This document shows, one piece after another, positions 27,494 to 37,374 of a DNA stretch of 49,535 bases; within the stretch, counting starts at the first letter, position 1, and every line of letters begins with the position of its first letter. Source of the stretch: an uncultured Bacteroidales bacterium (GTDB taxonomy: Bacteria; Bacteroidota; Bacteroidia; Bacteroidales; Bacteroidaceae); assembly GCA_902785075.1 (NCBI GenBank), contig CACZXN010000014.1:1-49535 (forward strand), written 5' to 3'. The position numbers and the translations under genes are program-made. The notes below the pieces were generated by a model, which was not told the DNA's origin, searched no databases, and worked only from the letters and a program-made list of their open reading frames with translations.

Positions 27494-29008
27494 TTATCTT
27501 CTCATTATCTTTTTCCCCTCCTCAATTACAATGCCGAACGTCCCATCTTTAGCAGGCATGCCATCGAGACGATACGCAGTTCCTCTCTTATCCTCCTTCA
27601 AAGGTGATGATAGTGTTGTAGTTCCTGTCAGATGTGCGTATTCAGCTTGTGCATCAGCAATGAGTTGACGGAAAACAGGATCAGCATGCAAGCGAGCTAC
27701 CAAACCGCTGGAGAGCATGCGAGTTGCTTCAATATCGGTGAACCAATGATAGCCTACGATGAGACGATTGTAGCCATACTGATAGCCACGTCGAAGGATT
27801 TCGTTCTGGCAGTCGGGAGCTACCTCTGCGAGCACGAGGGCTTCGGTCCATCCCAGATTGGTATGCCCTGATGGGAAACTGCTCTTGCCACGTTCCTTTT
27901 CCTCGTCGCCAGGAACAAACGATGACTGGCCAAGCTGCACGAATGGACGTTTGCGAAAGCGGATGGGCTTCAGCCGATCGGCAGTTTCACTACTCTTTTC
28001 CAATACAGCTGCGATGAGTGCGGTGATTTTAGGAGTTCCTTCGTCAGACAGTGGCAGATTCATGGCCTCTCCAAAGACTTTCTGCATCATGGAAACACTA
28101 TATTCAGCCTCTTCGGCAGCTTGTTTACCGCGTTCGGTCGTACGTTGCGGGAAAGCATGCCAATAGAGTGTCAGGTCGGAAATGTATCGATAACTAGCTG
28201 TATCGACAGGGTCGTTCAGGAACTTCTCCCCATGTGGCACATCCACTCCCTCTACAGGATCGTAGTCGGCAGACAGGCCCTTGAGTTGGGCATACTCAGC
28301 ACGGGCAGCTGCGATGTCGGCCTCAAATTCGGGGTTGCAATGAGCGCGAGCAATGATAGCCGCTCCACAGAGATATCCGGCATTCACATCACTCTGCCAA
28401 TTGGCACCAGCGATGATTTGATTCTCTCCAAACTCGAATCCACGACGGAGAATGGTGTCCTGTAGGGCTGGCCACATTTCAGCAAAGGCAAGCGATACGG
28501 CCCATCCGAAAGCAGTGTGATAAGATGGGAAAGAACCCTCGTGACGCAACTCCTCTTCATTGCCGCATTCACCCCATGCTTGTTCGTTCATCATCATAAA
28601 GGGACGCGATCGCTTGTAATAATCCTTAGCATTCTGCGTTGACAATCCACCCGTATTGTAACACTTCTCCAACAATTTCGACAAAGCAGGAGTCTTATCG
28701 TTACTGATTTCACTGAGTTCCAACACTTCCGCCAATATTCCACGCATCACGTTCGAAGCGTTCTGTTGTTCACGAATTGCCTTCTCGCCGCGTTTCGTAT
28801 CACGTTGCGTTTTGCCCCATTCCCATTGAATCAAGTCATCAGTGAATTCAGGGCTTACTGAATCAGGATGAATAGGTAGGAAATAGGTCGCATTAGGTAC
28901 ATCGTCTGGTTTTACATAACTGTTGTCTTGCTGAGCTAGGCAAACATTTATGCCGCAAAAGATAAGGATGGCGGCTAACATCCATCGTTTGAGAATCATC
29001 ATGGTCAT
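27494..29008 (-). CDS. Exported double PAP2 (acid phosphatase-like) protein; first domain lacks catalytic residues
   Basis: Two tandem PAP2 domains follow a signal peptide (ending ICGINVCLAQ). The PAP2 signature is K-x6-RP, PSGH, then SR-x5-H-x3-D. The second domain keeps it: KPIRFRKRP, PSGHT and NRLIVGYHWFTD. The first keeps KDYYKRSRP but has PSYHT and NQIIAGANWQSD, so Arg is Gln and the nucleophile His is Asn; it is probably inactive. The protein likely removes phosphate from organic esters or lipid pyrophosphates in the periplasm. An upstream in-frame ATG at 29026 lies inside the frd terminator, so a start at 29008 (or 29002/28999) is preferred. Confidence 0.88.
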   Translation of the reverse strand: MTMMILKRWMLAAILIFCGINVCLAQQDNSYVKPDDVPNATYFLPIHPDSVSPEFTDDLIQWEWGKTQRDTKRGEKAIREQQNASNVMRGILAEVLELSEISNDKTPALSKLLEKCYNTGGLSTQNAKDYYKRSRPFMMMNEQAWGECGNEEELRHEGSFPSYHTAFGWAVSLAFAEMWPALQDTILRRGFEFGENQIIAGANWQSDVNAGYLCGAAIIARAHCNPEFEADIAAARAEYAQLKGLSADYDPVEGVDVPHGEKFLNDPVDTASYRYISDLTLYWHAFPQRTTERGKQAAEEAEYSVSMMQKVFGEAMNLPLSDEGTPKITALIAAVLEKSSETADRLKPIRFRKRPFVQLGQSSFVPGDEEKERGKSSFPSGHTNLGWTEALVLAEVAPDCQNEILRRGYQYGYNRLIVGYHWFTDIEATRMLSSGLVARLHADPVFRQLIADAQAEYAHLTGTTTLSSPLKEDKRGTAYRLDGMPAKDGTFGIVIEEGKKIMRR

Positions 29009-29023
29009 TATTAGATACAAAAA

Positions 29024-29061
29024 CACCCTAATCCTGCCACTAAGGCGAAAGGATTAGGGTG
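29024..29061 (-). terminator. Strong terminator of the frdCAB operon
   Basis: An 11-bp stem CACCCTAATCC / GGATTAGGGTG encloses a small inner GCC/GGC pair. On the minus strand it is followed by five T residues. It lies 12 bases past the frdB stop. Confidence 0.9.
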
Positions 29062-29073
29062 CAGTAGAGAAAA

Positions 29074-29832
29074 TTAGTCAGCCAATTTAGCCTTGATGAA
29101 CTCTCGGTTCAAGCGGGCAATGTTGGCAATGGTTTCACACTTAGGACATACAGCCTCACAAGCACGAGTGTTGGTGCAGTTACCGAAACCGAGTTCGTCC
29201 ATCTTGGCTACCATAGCTTTCGCACGCTTAGCAGCCTCAGGGCGTCCCTGTGGCAGGAGTGCAAGCTGGCTCACCTTCGAGCTGACAAACAGCATAGCTG
29301 AGCCATTCTTACATGCAGCCACACAGGCACCACAACCGATACATGAGGCACAATCCATAGCCTCATCAGCATCCTGCTTAGGAATCAAGATAGCGTTGGC
29401 ATCTTGTGGAGCACCTGTACGTACGGTAGTGTATCCGCCTGCCTGGATAATCTTGTCGAAGGCAGAACGATCGACCATACAATCCTTGATGACAGGAAAA
29501 CCAGCCGAACGCCAAGGTTCAACGGTGATGGTTTCGCCATTCTTGAAACGGCGCATATAAAGCTGACAAGTGGTGGCACCACGCTCAGTCTTACCATGTG
29601 GTGTTCCATTAATATAGAGAGAGCACATACCGCAGATTCCTTCACGACAATCGTGATCGAATACGAACGGCTCCTTACCAGCAGCGATGAGTTCCTCATT
29701 CATGATATCGAGAGCCTCGAGGAATGAGGTGTCGTCTGGTATATTCTTCAAATCATGAGTTTCGAAGTGACCCTTGTCCTTCGGACCGTTCTGCTTCCAG
29801 AACTTTATAGTGACATTCAAATTTTTAGCCAT
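29074..29832 (-). CDS. frdB: Fumarate reductase/succinate dehydrogenase iron-sulfur subunit
   Basis: The protein has 252 residues with three cluster motifs. The [2Fe-2S] ligands are C62, C67, C70 and C89. [15 protein letters not shown] segment (C161, C164, C167, C174) fits the [4Fe-4S] site. [13 protein letters not shown] gives the remaining [3Fe-4S]-type ligands. It passes electrons between the flavin subunit and the membrane quinone site. In Prevotella-type fermentation the complex mainly reduces fumarate to succinate. It starts 2 bases after frdA and ends at a strong terminator. Confidence 0.95.
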   Translation of the reverse strand: MAKNLNVTIKFWKQNGPKDKGHFETHDLKNIPDDTSFLEALDIMNEELIAAGKEPFVFDHDCREGICGMCSLYINGTPHGKTERGATTCQLYMRRFKNGETITVEPWRSAGFPVIKDCMVDRSAFDKIIQAGGYTTVRTGAPQDANAILIPKQDADEAMDCASCIGCGACVAACKNGSAMLFVSSKVSQLALLPQGRPEAAKRAKAMVAKMDELGFGNCTNTRACEAVCPKCETIANIARLNREFIKAKLAD

Positions 29833-29834
29833 AA

Positions 29835-31814
29835 TTAATTCTTGTAATTTCTGGTTTGTACCTTGATTGCTTCGTATTCGAGTGGCTCCTTGATGAGCTC
29901 AGGATCCTTGTCGGCACCCTTATACTCCCAACAGCCTACGTAGAAGAAGTTAGCATCATCGCGCTTAGCTTCACCTTCCTCCGTCTGGTACTCCTCACGG
30001 AAGTGACCACCGCATGATTCATTACGAGAGAGAGCATCGTGGGCAACGAGTTCACCCATCGTGAAGAAGTCGCGAAGGTGTACAGCCTTGTCAAGCTCGA
30101 CATTGAGACCCTCCTTTGTTCCGGGAACGAACAGATTGGTATCGAACTCCTTCTGCAGTTCCTTCATCTTCTGAATACCAGTCTTCAATCCTTCTGCCGT
30201 ACGGCCCATACCTACATACTCCCACATAATGTGACCAAGTTCCTTGTGGATAGAGTCAACACTGCGCTTACCCTTGATGTTAAGCAGACGAGTGAGTTCT
30301 GCGTCAACAGCCTTCTCTGTCTCAGCAAACTCAGGGAGATCAGTACTAACACGTGGCCATAGTGACTGGTCCGCAAGATAGTTCTGAATAGTGTAAGGAA
30401 GCACGAAGTATCCATCAGCCAACCCCTGCATCAAAGCAGAAGCACCCAAACGGTTAGCTCCATGATCCGAGAAGTTACATTCGCCAATAGCAAAAAGACC
30501 AGGTATAGAGGTCTGCAACTCATAGTCAACCCAAACACCACCCATCGTATAGTGGATAGCAGGGTAAATCATCATTGGCTTATAGTACTTCACACCATTG
30601 ATTTCGTTAGCGAGATCGCCAGGATAAACATCAGTGATTTCCTCATACATATCGAAGAGGTTGCCATAACGCTGCTTCATAGCATCAAGACCCAAGCGGT
30701 TGATACTCTCGGAAAAGTCGAGGAATACAGCCAAACCTGTGTTATTTACGCCAAAGCCCTTATCACAACGCTCCTTAGCTGCACGGCTAGCAACATCACG
30801 AGGAACGAGGTTACCGAATGCAGGATAGCGACGCTCCAGATAGTAGTCACGGTCTTCTTCTGGGATTTCCCAACCTTCCTTAGTTCCAGCCTGCAAAGCC
30901 TTAGCATCTTCTATCTTCTTTGGAACCCAGATACGTCCATCGTTACGGAGAGACTCTGACATAAGGGTCAACTTAGATTGCTTATCACCATGAACAGGAA
31001 TACAAGTTGGGTGAATCTGTACGTATGAAGGATTGGCCATATATGCACCCTTACGATAGCACTGAACAGCGGCTGTACAGTTACATCCCATTGCATTGGT
31101 AGAAAGGAAGTAAGTGTTTCCATAACCACCTGTAGCAATCACAACAGCATTAGCGCTGAAGCGCTCCAACTTACCTGACACGAGGTTCTTAGCAATTATA
31201 CCACGAGCCTTACCATCAACAATAACAACATCCTCCATCTCATAGCGAGTATAGAGTTTCACCTTACCAGCCTGAACCTGAGCAGAGAGTGCACTGTAAG
31301 CACCCAAAAGCAACTGCTGACCTGTCTGTCCTTTCGCATAGAATGTACGACTTACCTGCGCACCACCGAATGAGCGGTTAGCCAAAGTACCACCATATTC
31401 GCGAGCAAACGGAACACCTTGTGCTACACACTGATCGATGATGTTGTTGCTTACCTCTGCCAAACGGTAAACATTTGCCTCACGAGCACGGTAGTCACCA
31501 CCTTTAACTGTATCATAGAAAAGACGATATACGGAGTCACCATCATTCTGGTAATTCTTTGCGGCATTGATACCACCCTGCGCAGCAATAGAGTGAGCTC
31601 GACGGGGAGAATCCTGGATACAGAAATTCAGCACATTGAATCCCATCTCTGCAAGGCTAGCTGCAGCACTCGCTCCAGCAAGACCTGTTCCAACCACGAT
31701 GACATCAAGCTTCAGCTTGTTCTTTGGATTGACCAAACGCTGGTGTGCTTTATAATTCGACCACTTCTCAGCTACTGGTCCCTCAGGAATCTTTGAATCT
31801 ATTTTTATAGCCAT
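29835..31814 (-). CDS. frdA: Fumarate reductase/succinate dehydrogenase flavoprotein subunit
   Basis: The protein has 659 residues. The FAD Rossmann motif is [11 protein letters not shown] (about 41-51). H74 in [11 protein letters not shown] is the expected covalent FAD attachment site. Later motifs [29 protein letters not shown] and [18 protein letters not shown] place it in the B-type (Bacteroidetes/Wolinella-like) group. The active-site arginine region [10 protein letters not shown] is present. It interconverts fumarate and succinate on the cytoplasmic side of the membrane. It is the middle gene of frdCAB. Confidence 0.96.
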   Translation of the reverse strand: MAIKIDSKIPEGPVAEKWSNYKAHQRLVNPKNKLKLDVIVVGTGLAGASAAASLAEMGFNVLNFCIQDSPRRAHSIAAQGGINAAKNYQNDGDSVYRLFYDTVKGGDYRAREANVYRLAEVSNNIIDQCVAQGVPFAREYGGTLANRSFGGAQVSRTFYAKGQTGQQLLLGAYSALSAQVQAGKVKLYTRYEMEDVVIVDGKARGIIAKNLVSGKLERFSANAVVIATGGYGNTYFLSTNAMGCNCTAAVQCYRKGAYMANPSYVQIHPTCIPVHGDKQSKLTLMSESLRNDGRIWVPKKIEDAKALQAGTKEGWEIPEEDRDYYLERRYPAFGNLVPRDVASRAAKERCDKGFGVNNTGLAVFLDFSESINRLGLDAMKQRYGNLFDMYEEITDVYPGDLANEINGVKYYKPMMIYPAIHYTMGGVWVDYELQTSIPGLFAIGECNFSDHGANRLGASALMQGLADGYFVLPYTIQNYLADQSLWPRVSTDLPEFAETEKAVDAELTRLLNIKGKRSVDSIHKELGHIMWEYVGMGRTAEGLKTGIQKMKELQKEFDTNLFVPGTKEGLNVELDKAVHLRDFFTMGELVAHDALSRNESCGGHFREEYQTEEGEAKRDDANFFYVGCWEYKGADKDPELIKEPLEYEAIKVQTRNYKN

Positions 31815-31852
31815 AATCTTATTTGCATTTACGTTTTACTATTAAAGAATTG

Positions 31853-32566
31853 TTAGCCTACTGCAAAAGGAAGCAACTTGAAGTCACACTTTCCAACAGC
31901 ATCTGGGAACAACCAGAAACCAAGGACAACGATAAGGAATAAAGCCATGATGACGGTGCTCCATACCTGACCGATACACTTCCAACGCTTGAACCAAACA
32001 TGTCCACTCAATCCAAGTGTTTGCATTGACGACCACATACCATGAGTTAGATGGAACCAAATGGCGATAAGCCAGATGATGTACAGAATTGAGAATACAG
32101 GATTTGAGAAGGTCTCTTTAATCCAATTGAAACCATCGGCTGGTCCATATTTCAGTCCTTCTGCTCCGATAATCTCTGCAAACATCATGTTGTACCAGAA
32201 GTTAAACAAGTGAAGCAGAAGTCCCAAACAAATGATAATACCCAAAACAAGCATGTTCTGGCTTGCCCATTCAACTTTCTCAGGCTTGTCTGTTACTGCA
32301 TACTTGTTACTACCACGAGCCTTACGGTTCTGAATCGTAAGTATAAACGCATAGATGATGTGAATGGCAACTAATGCAGCCAATCCCATAGTAGCAGCAA
32401 TCGCATACCAATTAGAACCTAACAACGCACAAATTGTGTTGTAGGCCTCACCACTAATCAATGCCACTACATTCATACATCCATGGAAAGTGATGAAGAG
32501 AACTAGCGCAAAACCAGTAATCGACATGACTAGTTTTCTTCCAATCGATGAATTAAATAACCACAT
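31853..32566 (-). CDS. frdC: Fumarate reductase/succinate dehydrogenase cytochrome b subunit
   Basis: The protein has 237 residues with five predicted membrane helices. Histidines suited to bind two haems b sit within the helices (H28 in FITFHGCMN, HIIYAF, LLHLFNF, and FHLTHGMW near the fourth helix). A single large cytochrome b subunit is typical of B-type quinol:fumarate reductases. It anchors FrdAB and exchanges electrons with menaquinol. It is first in the operon, 38 bases before frdA, with a promoter box at 32634. Confidence 0.95.
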   Translation of the reverse strand: MWLFNSSIGRKLVMSITGFALVLFITFHGCMNVVALISGEAYNTICALLGSNWYAIAATMGLAALVAIHIIYAFILTIQNRKARGSNKYAVTDKPEKVEWASQNMLVLGIIICLGLLLHLFNFWYNMMFAEIIGAEGLKYGPADGFNWIKETFSNPVFSILYIIWLIAIWFHLTHGMWSSMQTLGLSGHVWFKRWKCIGQVWSTVIMALFLIVVLGFWLFPDAVGKCDFKLLPFAVG

Positions 32567-32633
32567 AAATAAATCTTTTAAATTGTTTTAATATTGTTTG
32601 TTTATTTTTTCCCTTATCAGTTTGATTAGGTTG

Positions 32634-32641
32634 CAAAGATA
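32634..32641 (-). promoter_or_regulatory. -7 box (TATCTTTG) of the frd operon
   Basis: TATCTTTG on the minus strand, 67 bases before the frdC ATG. The leader is A/T-rich and shows no stable structure. Confidence 0.7.
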
Positions 32642-32747
32642 ACACTTTTCTCCGAAACAAAAACAATCCTATTAAAAAATAAATAGGTATAACCGAAAAA
32701 ATATGCTTTTTTTATCCACTTTAGCATGTAGAGAATATATGATTTTG

Positions 32748-32945
32748 TCATTTTCCTCGCAAGTGATTCATGAATTCCTCTTTCATTTCTCGCCTCTCTT
32801 CTGCTGACAAATTAGGCAAAAAATGGATGATAGTTTCCATAAAAGCTTGTTCAGCCTTAGCTCTCATCTGAGCTTTTCCTGCACGGATGCCTGCTGACAA
32901 CTCGTTCTTCGGTAATAATGCCCTGTTAAAATTTCCGTCACTCAT
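32748..32945 (-). CDS. Small conserved-looking protein of unknown function (65 residues)
   Basis: This short, charged, mostly helical protein has no signal peptide or membrane segment. It ends in a segment rich in Glu, Arg and Lys (AEERREMKEEFMNHLRGK). It begins 5 bases after murF-alr and is therefore probably translated from the same transcript. The codon use resembles its neighbours. I do not recognise a family. Its position in a cell-wall operon is the only hint of function. Confidence 0.7.
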   Translation of the reverse strand: MSDGNFNRALLPKNELSAGIRAGKAQMRAKAEQAFMETIIHFLPNLSAEERREMKEEFMNHLRGK

Positions 32946-32950
32946 AATAG

Positions 32951-35398
32951 TTATTCTTGAACATATATCCTCTGAACACGTCTTGACACAGATGTCAGGA
33001 TCTCATAAGGTATCGTACCTATTGCATCACTTAATACCGTGATTGGAAGCTCATCACCAAAAATGGTAACATGATCACCCTCACTACAATCAATACCTGT
33101 AACATCAATCATACAAACATCCATGCAAATATTTCCAACGTAAGGTGCCCTCTTCCCATTTACAAGACAATAGCAGTTCCCATTACCCAATTTACGATTC
33201 AATCCGTCCGCATAACCAATAGGAATAGCTGCAATACTGCTATCACGACTAATCTTTCCCTTACGACTATATCCAACTGTTTCGCCCGCAGGAACATTGC
33301 GGATCTGAAGAATTGTGGTTTTGAGAGTTGCCACATTGTTGATAACACCATTATTTCGGGGGTTAATACCATACAATCCTAATCCAAGACGCACCATATC
33401 CAAGTGGTATTTCTGGAAATGTTCAATGCCTGCGGAGTTACATATATGGCGCAGTATTTTATGACTATATGCTGCTTGCAATTTTTGGCTGGCTTCATCG
33501 AACAATTCAAACTGCTGACGAGAAAAACCATCGAATTCATCGTCGTCACTTCCAACAAAATGGCTAAAAACCGAACATGGAACTAGAGCAGATTGTTTGT
33601 TCAAACGCTCAACCAAACGATTGATTTCGGTTTTCGGATTGAAACCCAGACGATGCATACCTGTATCAAGTTTGATATGAATTGGGAAATTAGTTATACC
33701 CTCTTTTTCCGCAGCATAAATCAGTGCTTCGAGAAGTTGAAAATTATAGACTTCTGGTTCCAAACGATAATCAAACAACATCTTGAAAGAAGTCATCTCT
33801 GGATTCATAACCATAATGTTACTGGTTATGCCTGCTTTGCGCAAATCAGCACCCTCATCTGCAACTGCTACAGCCAGATAGTCTACACCCTGATCTTGTA
33901 ATGTCTTGCTTGTTTCCAATGCGCCTACACCATAAGCAGAAGCTTTTACCATGCAAACCATCTTTGTTTCTGGCTCCATGAACGAACGATAATAGTGAAG
34001 GTTTTCGATCAATGCATTGAGGTTTACCTCCAAAATCGTCTGATGCACTTTCAAAGTGAGCAAATCGCTAAGACGGTCAAAGTGATAACGACGGGCACCT
34101 TTGATGAGGATAAATTCATTACTGAGAGTAGCAAATTCCTCGCTGGCAATCAAGTCTTCCGTTGTCTTGAAGAAATAAGCATCCATCTTGAAATAATGAG
34201 CACACGAACTGATTTCCTCACCTACTCCAATAATCTTTTCAATACCTCTACGCTCAACCATCTCTGCCACCTTACTATAAAGTGTACGAGGAGCCTCACC
34301 ACTTTGGAGGATATCGCTTAGGATCAATGTTCGTTTTTGTGACTGATTATCTGGGCGACGACTCATGAAGTCGAGTGCAATATCCAAGGAATGAATATCA
34401 GAGTTATACGAATCATTAATGAGTGTACAGCCATTAACGCCGTCTTTTACCTCCAATCGCATGGCTACTGGCTCGAGTGATGCCATACGTTGACAAATAC
34501 GCTCAAGGTCAACAGCACTGCCCAAACTAGCACAAGTAGCTAAACAAATCACTGAGTTCTCGATAGCCGCATTATCGATAAACGGAATAGTGTACTGCCC
34601 TTGCTTGCCATTCAGATTGAAAGTGATTGTTGCAGAGGTTCCTTTTTTTTCCACATTTCGAACCATCGGCCAATAATGCACTTTGTCTAATGCATCTTGT
34701 CGTGCTACTTTGGTGATGAACTCGTCCTGCAGGTTTATGACGGCAGTTTCGCAATTACGCATGAGTTTCAGTTTCTCATCACATTTCCCCTCCTTTGTAA
34801 AGAAGTTCTCCTGATGAGCCTCTCCAATATTGGTGATTACACTGATTGTTGGGCGAATCATCCTGTTGAGGTTGTCCATTTCGTTCGGATTGGAAATACC
34901 TGCTTCAATAATGGCTACATCATTATGCGGATTCAATAGCCAAAGCGATAAAGGCACACCAACTTGTGAATTATAGCTACGAGGTGAGCGACATACGTTG
35001 AAATCGGGCGAAAGTAGTTGGTATAGCCATTCTTTCACCGTAGTTTTTCCATTACTGCCTGTGATAGCTATCACAGGGATATTAAACTGCTCGCGATGAT
35101 ATGCTGCCAGCTGTTGCATCGCTTGCAATGTATCATGAACCAACAGAAAATTACTTTGAGGATATGCATCAATATCTATTGGCAATGTGCTCACCACAAA
35201 GTTTCTAACTCCTCGTTTATGTAGTTCCCCAATATATTTATGCCCATCATTCCTATTTGTACGAATGGCAAAAAACAACGTTTCCTTAGGGAAACAAAGC
35301 GATCGGCTATCTATGAGAAGCCAATTGATGAGGGCATCTTCCGACCCTTTTCGTTCCGCACCTATTATATGCGCGATATCACTGATTTTGTATTGCAT
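32951..35398 (-). CDS. murF-alr: Fused MurF (UDP-MurNAc-tripeptide:D-Ala-D-Ala ligase) and alanine racemase
   Basis: The protein has 815 residues with two enzymes in one chain, a fusion typical of Bacteroidetes. The MurF part (1 to about 440) has the ATP loop ITGSNGKTT (112-120), followed by VIEAGISNPNEM and NDSYNSD. The Alr part (about 450-815) has the PLP lysine K485 in MVKASAYGVG, then HIKLDTGMHRLGF and a C-terminal domain with GYADGLNR. The racemase makes D-alanine from L-alanine, and MurF adds the D-Ala-D-Ala dipeptide to the peptidoglycan precursor in the cytoplasm. The start overlaps the GSCFA gene by 20 bases, so the two are likely coupled. Confidence 0.96.
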   Translation of the reverse strand: MQYKISDIAHIIGAERKGSEDALINWLLIDSRSLCFPKETLFFAIRTNRNDGHKYIGELHKRGVRNFVVSTLPIDIDAYPQSNFLLVHDTLQAMQQLAAYHREQFNIPVIAITGSNGKTTVKEWLYQLLSPDFNVCRSPRSYNSQVGVPLSLWLLNPHNDVAIIEAGISNPNEMDNLNRMIRPTISVITNIGEAHQENFFTKEGKCDEKLKLMRNCETAVINLQDEFITKVARQDALDKVHYWPMVRNVEKKGTSATITFNLNGKQGQYTIPFIDNAAIENSVICLATCASLGSAVDLERICQRMASLEPVAMRLEVKDGVNGCTLINDSYNSDIHSLDIALDFMSRRPDNQSQKRTLILSDILQSGEAPRTLYSKVAEMVERRGIEKIIGVGEEISSCAHYFKMDAYFFKTTEDLIASEEFATLSNEFILIKGARRYHFDRLSDLLTLKVHQTILEVNLNALIENLHYYRSFMEPETKMVCMVKASAYGVGALETSKTLQDQGVDYLAVAVADEGADLRKAGITSNIMVMNPEMTSFKMLFDYRLEPEVYNFQLLEALIYAAEKEGITNFPIHIKLDTGMHRLGFNPKTEINRLVERLNKQSALVPCSVFSHFVGSDDDEFDGFSRQQFELFDEASQKLQAAYSHKILRHICNSAGIEHFQKYHLDMVRLGLGLYGINPRNNGVINNVATLKTTILQIRNVPAGETVGYSRKGKISRDSSIAAIPIGYADGLNRKLGNGNCYCLVNGKRAPYVGNICMDVCMIDVTGIDCSEGDHVTIFGDELPITVLSDAIGTIPYEILTSVSRRVQRIYVQE

Positions 35399-36233
35399 GT
35401 TTTAATTGATTTATCTGTTCTTGGGTTTGTGCAACTAAATGCACATATTTCTCATTGGTTGCATCCATCGGTCGATGCTTCAAAATGCGATTGAGAGACT
35501 CAAATTGTTCGATAAAATCGATGGTTTTCTTCTCAAAGAATGCTTTTTGGAACTGCTCCCATATATAATTGACAGCTATTTGCGAAGGATGCAGCATGTC
35601 GTCTGCATAGAACCTATAATCACGTAGTTCGTCCATCATGATTTCAAAGGCAGGGAAATAGAAACAATTATCTGGATATGCCTTACATAGAGCATCTATT
35701 GCCAACAGCAGTATCGATTTACTCAATTGATTCTCGTGTAACCCATCTTTCTTATGACGTATAGGGCTGACAGTGAATACTATCATTTTACGAGGGGGAA
35801 TGACTGAAGTATCGATGAAATGGGAGAAAACGTCAACGATTTCATCAATAGAGAGTCGCCTTCTCGTAAATAGATAATCTGGTTGTTTCTTACAGTTAGA
35901 AACCACTAGTCCTGTTTGATTCAACACATATACCCATGCTGTACCAAAAGTCAGAATATATGTATCAGCACGACTATTGTTCGCATCAAACTCTTCTTTC
36001 GGATAAGGTTTCTGAACCCATTCCAAGAATGCTGGACTTCTGTCTTCGAGCGCATTTAGGATAGAAAGTGGGTTGTATAAAGCCCCAAACGGATTAACCA
36101 CACAATCAAATCCTGCATCCATCATCCTCTCTCCGATATTGTCAGTGAAACACGAGCCAAGCATCAGTATCCTATTCCTGTGAGAAAGATGCAATCCATT
36201 ACTTTTTATGTCAACCTTAGTTCTGAAATCCAC
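35379..36233 (-). CDS. GSCFA-family protein
   Basis: The protein has 284 residues. The name-giving motif is clear at LGSCFTDNIGERM, near residue 26, followed by CVVNPFGALYNPLSI. Later blocks ILTFGTAWVY, VFTVSPIRHKKDG and ADDMLHPSQIAVNYIWE follow the SGNH/GDSL-esterase order, with a late D-x-x-H pair. GSCFA proteins are hydrolase-like; their substrate is not known. It has no signal peptide. It is the first gene of the unit with murF-alr, so an envelope-linked esterase role is a guess. No clear -7 box was found before it. Confidence 0.85.
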   Translation of the reverse strand: MDFRTKVDIKSNGLHLSHRNRILMLGSCFTDNIGERMMDAGFDCVVNPFGALYNPLSILNALEDRSPAFLEWVQKPYPKEEFDANNSRADTYILTFGTAWVYVLNQTGLVVSNCKKQPDYLFTRRRLSIDEIVDVFSHFIDTSVIPPRKMIVFTVSPIRHKKDGLHENQLSKSILLLAIDALCKAYPDNCFYFPAFEIMMDELRDYRFYADDMLHPSQIAVNYIWEQFQKAFFEKKTIDFIEQFESLNRILKHRPMDATNEKYVHLVAQTQEQINQLKHAIQNQ

Positions 36234-36304
36234 TTTTTCAATAAGTTTGCTTAAAAACGGAAATCTTTTTTGTGATTCAAGATAGCATTTTCAATTTATT
36301 TTAT

Positions 36305-36312
36305 TACCTTTG
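36305..36312 (+). promoter_or_regulatory. -7 box (TACCTTTG) for the nucleoside kinase-like gene
   Basis: TACCTTTG followed by CACACAAATC. The ATG is 43 bases further on, which argues that the short N-terminus of the product is genuine. Confidence 0.75.
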
Positions 36313-36354
36313 CACACAAATCTTTTGCAAATATACTAAAACTTATTCACATAT

Positions 36355-37353
36355 ATGGAACCAGATATAATAATTCTGCAAATTCAGGACAAAAAAACTC
36401 AAGAAATTGATTTTGTGCAACTTCACAATATCAAAGACTTGAATCGTGCCATTCGTGGAGGAATGATGAAAGACATTGTCAATATGTCGGAAATATTAAT
36501 GGATAAACGGATAGATTCCATCTCCCAAGAAATTATTGGCCGTCAAAATGTAAAGGTAATCCTTGTAGCAGGTCCCTCATCGAGCGGAAAGACGACTTTC
36601 TGTAAGCGATTGTCACTCCATCTTATGGCTAATGGGTTAAAACCTTATCCTATTTCTCTTGATGACTATTTCGTAGATCGTACCCGCACTCCTCGCGATG
36701 AATCGGGCGATTATGACTACGAATCGGTTCGCGCAGTAGATCTCGAACTGCTTCAAAAGCATATTGGAATGTTGCTGAAAGGCGAGGAAATCGAACTTCC
36801 TCACTACGACTTTCCAACAGGAAAAAGCTTGAATAGCGGTCGCAAGTTGCGGTTGGAAGATGACATGATTTTGCTGTTTGAAGGCATTCACGGTTTGAAT
36901 CCCGAACTGACATCCCAGATTCCTGAGTCATTTAAATACCGTATATATGCTTCTGTCTTAGCTCCAGTTCGTATTGACAAGGATACAATGGTTAGTCGCA
37001 CTGATAGCCGATTAATTCGACGAATTTTAAGAGATTATCGCTATCGTGGAGCATCAGCTATTGCTACTATCGATCGTTGGCCAAGCGTTCGACGAGGTGA
37101 GGACCAATGGGTATTCCCTTTTCAAAAATATGCTGATGTAGAGTTTAACAGTGTGCAGATATATGAGTTAGCAGTTCTACGTAATAAGGTTCTCCCGCTG
37201 TTGGCCGAAATCACGCCTGACATGCCTCAGTACGAGGTTTCAGATCGTTTACGTCGTCTACTTCTAATGTTTACACCTATCGAAGATATGACCCTCACTC
37301 CTCCAACTTCCCTTCTACGAGAGTTCATGGGTGGTAGTTCTTTCAAATACTAA
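36355..37353 (+). CDS. Uridine kinase-like P-loop protein, short form
   Basis: The protein has 332 residues. The Walker A motif is AGPSSSGKTTFCKRL (about 73-87). Motifs typical of the phosphoribulokinase/uridine kinase family follow: ISLDDYFVDRTRTPRDESGDY and LLFEGIHGLNPEL. Related Bacteroidetes nucleoside kinases are often about 550 residues, with an extra TGS and threonyl-tRNA-synthetase-like second domain in front. Here only about 65 residues precede the kinase, and a promoter directly upstream shows the gene is not simply cut. Substrate is unproven; uridine is inferred. The FecE-like gene starts 21 bases after the stop. Confidence 0.82.
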   Translation: MEPDIIILQIQDKKTQEIDFVQLHNIKDLNRAIRGGMMKDIVNMSEILMDKRIDSISQEIIGRQNVKVILVAGPSSSGKTTFCKRLSLHLMANGLKPYPISLDDYFVDRTRTPRDESGDYDYESVRAVDLELLQKHIGMLLKGEEIELPHYDFPTGKSLNSGRKLRLEDDMILLFEGIHGLNPELTSQIPESFKYRIYASVLAPVRIDKDTMVSRTDSRLIRRILRDYRYRGASAIATIDRWPSVRRGEDQWVFPFQKYADVEFNSVQIYELAVLRNKVLPLLAEITPDMPQYEVSDRLRRLLLMFTPIEDMTLTPPTSLLREFMGGSSFKY

Positions 37354-37374
37354 TTATCAATTCTACAACGATAG

